This document shows positions 24,901 through 33,501 of a stretch of 64,000 nucleotides of DNA, in pieces. The position numbers were made by a program, and so were the translations under genes. The DNA comes from Setoptus koraiensis (Eukaryota; Arthropoda): positions 20,956,001-21,020,000 of the forward strand of contig CM106586.1 of the NCBI GenBank assembly GCA_048013815.1. The letters are read 5' to 3'. Within the stretch, counting starts at the first letter, position 1. Every line of letters starts with the position of its first letter. The notes under the pieces are model-generated. The model had not been told where the DNA came from. It made no database searches and saw only the letters and a list, made by a program, of their open reading frames with translations.

Positions 24901-27900
24901 CGCAACACGCAGCACGTACTAGCGATAAATACATGCGGCAGCTAGTACAAATTTGAGCCGAGCGGTGCGCCCATATCCGCGCCCATACACTCATACCCAC
25001 CATCCATACTTATATCCGCCAATATCCACGATGCACTAATATTTTCTAATACCAACAATGTCTCGCGCAACAAACTACAAACAATCCCCTCTTTAGATTT
25101 ATCCCTTGTCTGGGCCCGTGGAAGGAGGAACCATTGTGATAATAGAGGGCTCCAATTTGGGCTCCAACGAGCGCGAGATACACGATAAGGTGGCCATCGG
25201 CGGCATCCCGTGCACGCTCGTCGATTACAGCGTCTCTGTCAGGTAAGAGAGAGAGAGAGTCACCCTTTATCTAGATTGATGTCGGCCCGCGCTGACCGGC
25301 GCTACCCGCGTACCGGGCCGCTCAGCGTCGGGGCTAGTCATTCGGAATAAATGGCTCACAGTTAATCTGGCGCAGTTAATCTAATATTTCGCCCTCTGTC
25401 TCTCTCCCTCTCTCTATGTCCCGCTCGACAACGCCGACACTCTTGTCTGGCCCCGCGAACAACAACCCGCAACCACGACCCGCAAACAACAATCCGCAAC
25501 GACGACCCGCGAACGGTGACCCGCGGCGACGACCCGCGACGACGACCCGCAAACAACACGATTGTCCGGCCCGCCAGAATTGTGTGCCGCACCGGAGCCA
25601 GCCTGGTGGGGCCCCAGTCGGCGCTCGTGGTGGTCGGAAACCGGGCCGGCGTGGCCCGAGCGCAGGACAAGTTCCAGTACAAGGTGAGCGATATTTGCAT
25701 GTTTACGAGCGGTCGTTACGGGCGCCCTGTGGGCGGCCGACGATCGTTCAAACGGACGCATCAACTGAAACATCATCCACTGCAACTGGCGAGGCGCCAC
25801 GCACACACTTGCAGAGACGATTGGAGTGGCTCCATTGTTTGCATGCGTGCGTCTATGCGAGCTGTCGTCGGTATTTATCGTGGGGCCCACGACAGCGGAT
25901 AAGCTCGAGCGAGGCGAGCTCATATCGCATTCGCGCATCATATTTGCATACAGTGCGTGTGTCAATTTCGGCCACTCGCAACATCGAGTTTGTTGTGTGC
26001 GACTGGCAAGTTCGCGGGCACTTACGATGCGATTTATGTAGATTTAATGCGGCTGGCAAGTCGCCGTCCGTGGCCAACTTAATTTGAATATTTATGGCCA
26101 CTGGAATCCAGTGCGGTCTGGCAGAATCGAGTGACTCGCTGCCGCTCCGGCCGCCGCAGTCCAGCGATTGCCGCTCTGGCCACCGCAACCCGGCGACTGC
26201 ATTCTGGTGACGGCGCTCGTTTGGCCACTGCCCGAGCTTTACTGACCGTCGGTGACCGCGCCGCACTGCGAGCCATAGAGCGCCACTGCGGGCCTTAGAG
26301 CGCCACTGCGGGCCTCAGAGCGCCACTGCGGGCCGTGCAATAGACGGTCGCCACCATTGTGACTTCTTGATTGCGAGGGCAAACAAGTGCGGCCGCGGCC
26401 CGCTTGCCGGCCAGCGAAACAAGCGCCGGTCCGCAAACTGCATCCCGCCGCAAACTGTCGACCGGCGGCCGCCAGTTATCGTTTCGGGCCATCTCAACTG
26501 GCCCGAAATGACATGCACGGGCCACAAGCGGGCCAACGAGCGGGCCGCCTGTGGCCGCTGACGATGCCCATGACGGCCATAATCAATCTAGCGATGCCCA
26601 TCGGACCGTTATCGGACCGTCGGCGGACCATTGGCGGGCTGTTGGCGCACTGCCGGCGCGCTGGCCGTCGGTCGGGCGCCCGTCGGCCGTCGCGAGCCAG
26701 CCGTGGGCGACATCGGGTGTCAAGTCAGCGGACAATGCGCGGCCAGCATCACTTTTAATCTATTCGGTGGCCGCTCGTTTGTTTGCATGTTTGCCCGTCG
26801 CGGCCGCCGTCGGCCCGCTTGCGGTCTGCTTGTGGCCCGCTTGCGGTTCGGCTGCGGGCCGGACGCGACGACAGCGGCGACTCTTGCGGGCAGCGACTTT
26901 TGCGGGCGCAAGCGAACGCGAGAGCCCGAATGTTGATAAATTGCGGCATCATTTATTAGCATCGGTGCACTTGTTATGCTGTTGAGCAGATAGCGCGCGT
27001 AGCGGACACAAACGACAACAGCGACGGCAAACATTGCACGCGGACAAAATGAGATTTTACAGCCATTGGCAACAGTAATTATGGACCGTTTAATAGATGA
27101 TTTTGTCGCCGCTTGGCGCTGGTAATTGTGTCAGGCGCAGCAGTCGCTAATATTGGCCAAGACGCAACCGTTTGTTTGCATGCCACTCGCATCGGGCAGC
27201 GGGTAGCGGGCGTCAGCACCGCACTGCATCATTGGGACCGCATCATTGGAGCCGCATCATCGGCCGCAAAACCATTAGCGGCCCGCTAATGATCGCGCCA
27301 ATTAATCGCGGGCCGTCGCGACAGAGCGCGCAGCCGGGTCCCGAACGGCAACTCGACACGATTGGCAATGTTTGCGCGCTTGTCACTCGCTTGTTGGCCC
27401 CATACAAACAAGGTGCATCAGATAATTAATATTCCGCAACTCGCCCGCATCTTTCCATTCTCGGCCGGTCGGCGCGCGTCCTCCGTTTGCCCGTCCCCGG
27501 CGGCCGCTGTCGAGCGGCGCCCAAAGTCTGGCTGGCGACCGCTGTCGAGCGGTGCCCAGAGTCTGGCTGGCGGACCGCCGACACCGGGCCGCAAGCGGCC
27601 GGCCCGCTCTGGCGACAATCGGTGCCCGTTTGCGCACAGTGGACACATCGCAAAGTCATTTGATTTTGATTGGCGCCGCCCGGCCCCCAAAGTGTCAATT
27701 GTCGGCTGGCGCAGTCACCCCGGCGAGCGATTGTTATGCACGTCACGACGGCCGCCTGTTTGGCGCCCCGGGGCCCCGCTCTCGGCTGGGGCCCGCTCCG
27801 GCCGACACGCGCCCAGCCCACGCAGGCCGCGGCCCACGCAAGCTCCGGTCGACGCGAGCTGGCCCGTGAGTCAGCTGACAGCGATACGGCTGATGGATGG

Positions 27901-30900
27901 CGGGTTGCGGCCGCCGCCGGACGCAAGCTCCGGCCGGCACAAGCCCCGGCCGAGCTGTCAACGGGCTGTGGCGTCAAGCAAGGCAACGCGCGCCTCATAT
28001 ATATTGTAATTATAATAATAACTTAAAGTGCTCGCCAGCGACACACTTTAACTTTAATATTAACTGGGCCCTTTATGGCGCCGTTATGTAGTCGCTGGCC
28101 GGCCACCGACTTGTCAATGGACTGGCCGCTGGCTCGACTGGCGCTATTAAACCGGTTAGCTGTCCATTGAGCGTTGATGGACGCAAAATGAGAATTTTAT
28201 TTTTATTTCTGTTTTATTTGCGCGCGTAGCACGTGCTACGTGCAAATAAGCGAGCGGCCACTTGTCACAGTGGAGTCTCGTGCCCACCACTTTGACTTAC
28301 ACTTTGAATGGGCGCTCTATAATTCAATGTGTGTGTGGCGCCCATTAGAATCTCGTCCGAACCATCTGATAAGAGCACTTCTTCGTCGTGTATATTTCGA
28401 CAATTTTTCAGACATAAAAATATCTGTCGCGGTGGCTTGCGTTATCTGGCTCACTTTTGGCCATATCTGATGATACTGGCGCCAACACAACAGGCCAGAC
28501 ACCGGACACTGGTCAAACAGAGGCGCCCCAGTTGGCCCCATAACATCACAATAACATCACAATAACATGACGATAACAGCGCGCCCGGCGGCATCGAGTA
28601 ACATCATCATAACGACTGTATGACTGGTGGTCGTAACGTCAAAGAGGCGCTAAAAGTTAAAACCAAGCCAGACCACTTTTTACCACTGGGCCCGGCCCGG
28701 CAATCTTCGTTCGGCCCGCGCAACACACGCACACACACACAAGTGGCCAGAGTGGCCGGAGTGGCCGGAGCGGCCGGAGCGGCCGGAGCGGCCACTTGAG
28801 CCTCGCCGGCTGGTCAAGAGATGATGAGCTCGCCAATATTAGATTAGGGCATGTGTGCCGCTGCCAACGAGTGCGGGCCCCCGCAAACACATCGCCAGCG
28901 GTGGCCACAACACTCGGCTACACATATTATATACTCCAGCAACGACAGTGCAGCGGCGGCAGCGCAACGACGAAAGCGCAAGGTTTGAATGAATCACTTT
29001 GAATTCTCGAACGGGCCCCATTTGAGGCCCGGTCTCGCCCACTCTCGTCTGGGCCGTTGTCTGGCGGGCCGAGCAGCTCGGCTCGCTCGGCTCACTCGGC
29101 TCACTCGCATCGCTACAGTCAATAGTGTCAAGACTGTCGCACGCAGTCACTGTTGCGTCGCGTCGTCTTACCGAGCGGTTACGTCACCGCGTCTGTCTGT
29201 ACGGTTACGTCAGCGCGTTTGGCCAACCAAGCAACGCACGGTTGCCACAAACATACCGTGTAGTGATACGTGGTTACGTAACAGATCGCCGGACAGTGTC
29301 GCCGTGGCAGTGCGTGCCGATTTGTTGATTGTCCCACACAATGCGACACAATATGGCACGCTGCTGTCGTGTCCATGGGACAATGTCAACATCGACGGCT
29401 GCTGCAGCCACTAATTGAAATTGTGACAGTAGCTTGTGGCCAGACGGACAGTGTCATAATGCATGGCATCATCATTAACTGGCCGAGATTGTCGTTTGTG
29501 CGCGCTCTCACTGTCGTAATGACTGTCGTTGCGGCGTTGCGCGTCGTCATTTGGCCGACACGATTTTATCTCGGCGACAAATGCGACAAATGCCCGACCG
29601 GCTACCGCTTGCCCGCATACAAACGCCGCGCAAGATTCATCATCGGTCAAGAGTTGCCAGTCTCACTCAAGTGTGCCACGCTCAATAAACGACCGAATTC
29701 CAGATTGCCCAATTCGAGTTCTTCAGTCGCTGGAGTTTGGTGGCCGCGAATTGGCCGGCCGCAGTTGGCCGCCATTGGCCGCAGTTGGCCGCATCCGAAG
29801 CGCCGACTAGCAGCCAGTTGTAATTTGGCGAGTGACAATTAATTTATGTGACCCGCTGAATAATGTTGCCCGCTGCACTGGCCAATGGCGGCCTTATCTG
29901 GCGGGCATCTACTCGCTACTAGCAGGCTCATAATGATAAAGCAAACAAGCCACAAATCATTCCCTCGGCTACCATCGCTTCGGCCGCCGCTGCTCGTCGT
30001 CTGCGTCTCGGCTGACCTCTGGCCGTTCTCACGTATGCCTCGGGAATTCTCGCCATTCCCGACTCTCGACTCTCAATTCTCGACTCTCCATTTCTGCTCG
30101 CATCCCATGCCATGAATGTCGGGCCTTCTCGGCGCTCTCGACTCGCCGTGCTCAGCCGCTCCGCGCGGCCCGATCGCGAGTGGACGCGGATTCCCGGCCG
30201 CGCCGCAGAGTCCGCAGAGTCCGCAGAGTCCACTGAGTCCGCAGAGTCGGCCGGCCGGCGGCGCTCGCGTCGCTTGTGCCGCTGGTGACCAACGAGCGGC
30301 GCAAATTCTTGGCGCACTACAATAACCTGCAGCGGCGCGGTGTTGGCTCCATTAGTATGCGACCTCTGACAAGATTTATTGAGTCTGGATTAGATAATAA
30401 ATGGACTACTTGTTGTTGTTTGTCGCCCATTGCGAGGCTCGGTCGCCGGCGCAGCGATATGATCAGCGCTTCGGCGGCTCGGCGCTGCGGCGCTTGGCGC
30501 TTCGGCGGCTCGGCGATCGCCACTGTTGGCGCTGTTGCCAGCGGCTGCTTGGAGCGTCTTATTAGCGATAAATCTTGATTATCAGATTATAATGTGTTTG
30601 GCAGTTTTATTTCGCTCAATACCTGACAACTGCGCCGTGAGTGCGGCTACCTGAGCTGACGGCCTGACGAGCGGCCGACCAACACTCAATATGCGCCCTC
30701 CCGACGGCCGTTATTTGCCCTGATGACACATTACTCATTATTATCATTTTATTTTAATTTTGAATCCAATTCAAGCGCACTCACACAAATTGCACAACGC
30801 TGACATGACGCTGATATAGCGCTGATATTACGCTGATATAACGATATAGCGAAAAGTCAAATGCTCGAGAGGCTCGAGAGAGAAGCAACAATTTGTGTCC

Positions 30901-33159
30901 GATACACGGCATGCTTTAATGGCCCCGTCCAGTGACAGCTGCTGGACAATCGCTGTCAGCGGTGGCCGTGTGCCGGCCGACACAAAATCGGCGACGCATT
31001 TGATAAAATAAACACTGTACATATGATAAATGCTCGCAATAAATCATTGATGAATAACCAACTCTCCCACCGTTATTATTTTTCATCTTTACACACTCAC
31101 ACTCGCACTCACAGTCCATCCATTTGACCGATGTCAATCCAAAATTCGGACCCATGTCAGGTGGAACCCGGCTCTTTCTGACAGGCTCCAACTTGAACAT
31201 TGGCTCAAAGATCTCTATCTTCTTGGACGATGCGCCGTGCACGCTGGACAGGTAATATATATAATATATCTGCGACATCTCGCTTCGCTCGCTTGCAGAA
31301 TTGGCGCTAACCTTTCTCCTTTCCATTGTCCTTTCCTTTGTCGTTGTACCCGCTAACGAACATATCAACGTATGTGTATATACAGGCTCGAGGCCAGCAG
31401 CAGGCAGATAAGCTGCATGACGCCCCAAAATACGGATATATCAACAAGTCGCGTTACGCGACTCACCTTGAACGTTGACAACTCCACTCACATCATACCG
31501 CACCCGTTTGTTTATCATTTGGATCCCGTTATAACCTCAATCAGTCCCATAGAGAGCTTTGTGTCGGGCGGCCGGCCGCTCATAATCACCGGGCATCATT
31601 TAAATGTGCCACAAACCGTTAAATTGTTGGTATATCACGAACACTATACAAACATATTCAATGGTAGCTATTGTATGGCAGAAAATGACACTTGGATTAT
31701 GTGTCTGACGCCGGCCATAAATAAGGAGATGCTCATGAGTGTCGGTGATACAACAACAACAACAACAAGTCAAACACGATCATTGATGCCAGTGGGCCAA
31801 GATCAGACAGCCAGCGCTCAAGATCAGCCCGCAGTGTCCGTTAACAATGTTAATCTTTTGAACGATATTCAATACGATAATGGCGGCCTGAGATTAAAAA
31901 TGTCAATTGTTATGGACGACGTGAGATCTGTTAGGCAATTAGATGAATATTATCCTCATTTGCCCCATTATATAACCTATTATGATGATCCGATAGTGTA
32001 CAAATTTCCCACAGAAATAGTCGTCTACAGTCCTGATGGGCTTGTGATAGAGGCCGATAATCTCAAGATGGCCTATCTCAAAGAGGACATAATAGTGACC
32101 ATTGGCATAAAACTTTGCACAATAACATCAATACGAGCCAATCAGATAGTGTGTACGCCGCCCCAGGAGCCCGTTCAACCGACCGACGACAAAGGTTATC
32201 CAACGGAGCGTCAATTGCCCCAAATTGTGGTCACCATTGGCTCAAACATTCGCCAAGAATTGGGATACATGCAATACGAGCCAAGTTTCTACAGTTCTAG
32301 CAGTCGCTCCGGCTCAGACATGACAAACGATTCGTTTTGGGCCGGGCCCCAAAAAGCTCTAATGGCCATTGTGGGTTTGTTTACATTTGGATTGGCCGTT
32401 GCAATGTTGTTTGTGGTGGCATTTTCGCGTTATCGCAACTCTAAGGCAGAAAAAGAATACAAACGTATCCAATTGCAAATGGGCTCATTGGACGTAAATG
32501 GCAACAATGGCGTGGGTGGCGGTGCCAATGGAGGACTTGTCCGTGGCGCAAATTGTGATCTAGACTATAGCAGCAGTGGTGGTCATCATAGCGGAGTGCC
32601 TAGCCTGTCGTCGCCAAGCAACAAAAAACTTCTCGCTTCTTATCCGTCGAGTCCGCTAACCAATTTCTCCACCATGTCCAGTGGCCCAGTTGCCAATGGC
32701 AATAGTGTCGCCAATCATACAATTCATCCTCATATTACTAAAATTAACGGATTGACCACCAAATATACAACAACCGTTCAGACGCCCTTAATAGGTAACT
32801 CGGGCTCTGAGCAGATTGTCTCAGGCCCAAATAGCTGGACATTTGACAATCTGTCCTCATCCAAGTCGTCGTCGGGCGGATCGCCCATGCAAAAGTCAAT
32901 AGAACGTCCACTAATATCCAACATGAACCATCATCATCAAATAGTCAATCACCACAATAATCTGGCTTCGGCCAACGACCATCAGCAGCACAACTATCAG
33001 ACAATTGAAAGGGATTCAATTTACAATTCAAGCCTCAATCGTCGTTACAATTGGCATTCCGATGCACCATCAACTATTGTGCCTTATGCCGTCATTGAGG
33101 CTTGCAATGTCGGCGATCGTCATAGCGAAGATAATAAGACAATGAGAAACTATGTATGA
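4578..33159 (+). CDS. Plexin-family semaphorin receptor lacking the cytoplasmic GAP domain (whole gene, 7 exons)
   Basis: Plexins are single-pass receptors for semaphorins and signal through a split cytoplasmic RasGAP domain. My model joins 4578-6794, 19271-21221, 21345-21520, 25097-25242, 25578-25683, 31115-31251 and 31386-33159. All introns are GT-AG, phases agree, and the sum is a 2169-codon frame including the stop. Domains in order are a hydrophobic segment at about residues 189-206, Sema from about 279 to about 760, PSI1 near 927, PSI2 from 1143, PSI3 at about 1393-1448, four IPT/TIG units to about 1790, a membrane span at about 1902-1924, and the plexin juxtamembrane motif ending KRIQLQM. 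The tail of about 240 residues is Gly/Ser/Asn/His-rich and ends NYV. Known plexins continue into a GAP domain of several hundred residues, which is absent here. Poly-Gln and poly-Asn insertions interrupt the ectodomain. I cannot assign the A or B class. Family identity is secure. The start codon and the exon 2 acceptor are the weakest parts. Confidence 0.88.
7148..7176. repeat. CA dinucleotide microsatellite
   Basis: Perfect CA repeat of about 14 units in plexin intron 1. Confidence 0.9.
8121..8175. repeat. 14-bp minisatellite containing GGGCCC
   Basis: About four copies of GAGGGCCCATCTAC with small changes (CGT for CAT in one copy, GATATCC at the last). Each central copy carries a GGGCCC palindrome. 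Confidence 0.75.
9497..9544. repeat. CA dinucleotide microsatellite, nearly perfect
   Basis: About 24 CA units with one GC interruption near the right end. Confidence 0.9.
10860..11010. repeat. AT-rich alternating purine-pyrimidine tract
   Basis: Repeated TATATA, GTGTATATAC and GATATAAT-like words form a low-complexity tract with local inverted repeats inside an otherwise GC-rich intron. It is likely simple sequence. No gene is supported. Confidence 0.6.
11605..11633. repeat. GT dinucleotide microsatellite
   Basis: Perfect GT repeat of about 14 units in plexin intron 1. Confidence 0.9.
14900..15040. repeat. Degenerate GGCTGGCT array
   Basis: Many irregularly spaced copies of GGCTGGCT and GGCTGACTC, ending in the reverse complement CAGCCAGCCAGCC near 15020-15037. 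The two orientations could pair into a hairpin. Confidence 0.6.
16945..16984. repeat. Perfect 40-bp inverted repeat (19-bp arms, 2-base spacer)
   Basis: The left arm GTCAAGTAACGTTACGTAA (16945-16963) is followed by TG and then its exact reverse complement (16966-16984). Each arm holds TTACGTAA or its parts, and TGACGTAA occurs just outside both ends. It could be a cruciform-prone palindrome or a cluster of bZIP-type sites. Function is unknown. Confidence 0.9.
17058..17116. repeat. CACACGATATA/CACACAATATA short tandem array
   Basis: About five imperfect copies of an 11-12 bp unit in plexin intron 1. Confidence 0.7.
18674..18750. repeat. 12-bp minisatellite CAGCGACCAATG/CAGCGACCAGTG
   Basis: About six copies alternate between AATG and AGTG variants. 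They produce repetitive open frames on both strands (Gln/Arg/Pro on +, Trp-Ser-Leu-His on -) that I do not regard as genes. Confidence 0.8.
19201..19264. repeat. 20-bp tandem triplicate abutting a splice acceptor
   Basis: Three copies of a 20-bp unit (GCAACCAACGGCGACCAATG) end six bases before the proposed acceptor of plexin exon 2. They occupy the place where a polypyrimidine tract would be expected. Confidence 0.85.
19271..21221 (+). CDS. Plexin exon 2: end of Sema, PSI1, PSI2
   Basis: The acceptor is GACAACAG|AAAGCG, phase 0, matching exon 1. The residues NIANFCNEPIKLNGSVPL match the conserved plexin segment after the Sema core (compare the family's NFCGL...NQPLGGS). HQILVAGTHDGHIRKI follows, then PSI1 (CDQCAQLQDPYCGWCSQLAAC) and PSI2 (CSQHSTCRSCLQSG...WTCWWCPTTGRC). 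Gln/His/Pro runs are inserted between the PSI modules, and a Gly run lies inside PSI2. The exon ends phase 1 at GAG G|GTGAGT. Codon third positions are strongly G/C. An alternative acceptor after AATATAG (19285-19286) would put the junction out of phase. Confidence 0.83.
21345..21520 (+). CDS. Plexin exon 3: PSI3
   Basis: Acceptor TTTTCGCCAG|TG, phase 1. It encodes VLLYKCQLFGAQQRNRADCSL..., then CQWCNNQCAHADQC and CPPPRIDS, the third plexin-semaphorin-integrin cysteine module leading into the first IPT domain. The exon ends phase 0 at TCG|GTAAGT. The cysteine spacing fits the family well. Confidence 0.9.
21548..21570. repeat. Short inverted repeat CCCGAACAAT / AATTGTTCGGG
   Basis: A near-perfect 23-bp palindrome within a cluster of CCCGAACAATTGG-like words (to about 21640), a few tens of bases after the exon 3 donor. 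Confidence 0.7.
21830..21970. repeat. GTT/GTC/GCT trinucleotide-repeat tract
   Basis: An impure triplet repeat (CAACAACGA on the other strand) giving poly-Gln, poly-Asn, poly-Thr or Cys-Arg frames. It lies inside a plexin intron and I do not consider it coding. Confidence 0.8.
23656..23718. repeat. 14-15 bp minisatellite GGACTCTATGGCAT
   Basis: Four diverged copies, some ending GGCAT and others GCCATA. Partial inverted symmetry lets adjacent copies pair. Confidence 0.75.
24328..24383. repeat. 10-bp tandem array GCCAGAACGT
   Basis: Five or six copies with A/T and A/G variants in plexin intron 3. Confidence 0.8.
25097..25242 (+). CDS. Plexin exon 4: first IPT/TIG domain
   Basis: Acceptor CCTCTTTAG|ATT, phase 0, with a good pyrimidine tract. 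It encodes IYPLSGPVEGGTIVIIEGSN followed by ...VAIGGIPCTLVDYSVSVR. The GPxxGGT and GxPC motifs are diagnostic of plexin IPT1. The exon ends phase 2 at GTC AG|GTAAGA. Confidence 0.92.
25243..25577. other. Plexin intron 4 (335 bp) with CCCGCAAACAAC-like repeat
   Basis: A small intron. Its right half (about 25440-25560) is a degenerate array of CCCGCAA/CGACGACCCGC units running up to the next acceptor. It also has a GA stretch just after the donor and a CT-rich tract at about 25398-25418. Confidence 0.85.
25578..25683 (+). CDS. Plexin exon 5: end of IPT1
   Basis: Acceptor CCCGCCAG|A, phase 2. It encodes RIVCRTGASLVGPQSALVVV, then GNRAGVARAQDKFQYK, closing the first IPT fold with the family's IvCrTg and kFxY motifs. 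The exon ends phase 0 at AAG|GTGAGC. Confidence 0.9.
26264..26336. repeat. 20-bp minisatellite AGAGCGCCACTGCGGGCCTT
   Basis: About 3.5 head-to-tail copies with one or two substitutions each. Confidence 0.8.
27506..27576. repeat. 35-bp tandem duplication
   Basis: Two adjacent copies beginning GCTGTCGAGCGG at 27506 and 27541 differ at a few positions. Confidence 0.8.
29177..29281. promoter_or_regulatory. Three GGTTACGT(C/A)A bZIP-like sites
   Basis: GGTTACGTCA at 29177-29186 and 29203-29212, and GGTTACGTAA at 29272-29281. They resemble CRE or PAR-bZIP half-site combinations. They lie in plexin intron 5 and share the TTACGTAA core with the palindrome at 16945. A regulatory role is inference only. 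Confidence 0.3.
31115..31251 (+). CDS. Plexin exon 6: second IPT/TIG domain
   Basis: Acceptor CACTCACAG|TCC, phase 0, after a CA-rich tract. It encodes SIHLTDVNPKFGPMSGGTRL, then ...GSNLNIGSKISIFLDDAPCTLDR, matching the plexin pattern GPxxGGTrLxxxGxNLxxGS. The exon ends phase 2 at GAC AG|GTAATA. The following intron is only 134 bp. Confidence 0.92.
31386..33159 (+). CDS. Plexin exon 7: IPT3, IPT4, membrane span and GAP-less tail
   Basis: Acceptor TATACAG|G, phase 2. It finishes IPT2 (RQISCMTPQ), then encodes IPT3 (VITSISPIESFVSGGRPLII...), then the plexin fourth IPT with LVIEADNLKMAYLKEDIIVT and IVCTPPQEP, then LPQIVVTIGSN and LGYMQYEPSF. The membrane span is LMAIVGLFTFGLAVAMLFVV. The next residues, SRYRNSKAEKEYKRIQLQM, match the juxtamembrane helix of plexins. 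From GSLDVNG onward the similarity ends and a low-complexity tail continues to the TGA. GTAAAT at 32494, just after GSLD, could act as an alternative donor. Wobble positions are mixed or AT-rich, unlike exons 1 and 2. Confidence 0.88.
32494..32499 (+). promoter_or_regulatory. Possible alternative 5' splice site after the plexin juxtamembrane motif
   Basis: The sequence TTGGAC|GTAAAT falls in phase 0 exactly where the conserved plexin sequence stops. If used, it would remove the Ser/Asn/His tail and could join a downstream exon. None coding a GAP domain is visible in this window. Confidence 0.25.
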
Positions 33160-33501
33160 AAACATTCAACATTTAAACTTAAATTATTGTTATTTATATT
33201 TACTTATTGCTGTAGATATAACATTCTCAAACTGCCAACAGAGGATTTTCTCTAAAAAGTTAATTTTTCCAAATAAAAAAGAAACGTTTCCGCTTCAGTT
33301 TGAAGCTGAAAAAATACACTTCCAGCAGTACGATGATGGCATCTATTCAATAGTAACAATCATTTAACTATTTATTTTACTTTGCTTTATCTCTGTTATC
33401 CAAGGCAGTGAAACTATTGAAGCAGGCAAATGTCTCTTCGATTAGGCGGAAATAGTAGAACAATTATAGAAATAATTTCAATCATGATTAATATGGCCAA
33501 G
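33160..33501. other. Convergent 3' ends of plexin and Rubicon-like gene
   Basis: AATAAA for the plexin at 33272-33277 (+), and TTTATT, i.e. AATAAA on the minus strand, at 33371-33376 for the Rubicon-like gene. The two 3' UTRs are therefore short and face each other less than 100 bp apart. Confidence 0.6.

Larger units (their letters stand above)
21521..25096. other. Plexin intron 3 (3.6 kb), no gene seen
   Basis: It contains CCCGAACAAT-type direct and inverted repeats (about 21548-21640), a long CTGTTGTTG/CAACAA trinucleotide tract (about 21830-21970), ATT runs (23250-23270), a 15-bp minisatellite (23656-23718), a 10-bp array (24328-24383) and an 11-bp AATATCCACTG array (about 24838-24900). 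Open frames here are trinucleotide-repeat or GC shadows. Confidence 0.7.
25684..31114. other. Plexin intron 5 (5.4 kb), no gene seen
   Basis: GC-rich until about 30.5 kb and AT-richer after that. It contains a 20-bp repeat (26264-26336), a 35-bp duplication (27506-27576), a GGCCGGAGC run (28745-28795), three GGTTACGT(C/A)A elements (29177-29281) and GCAGAGTCC repeats (30205-30250). No recognisable protein is encoded on either strand. Confidence 0.7.

Noticed and set aside
25416-26087. 223-codon frame covering plexin exon 5
   Set aside because: It runs in a different frame from the IPT-coding exon and consists of Asn/Pro/Arg repeats from the CCCGCAAACAAC array.
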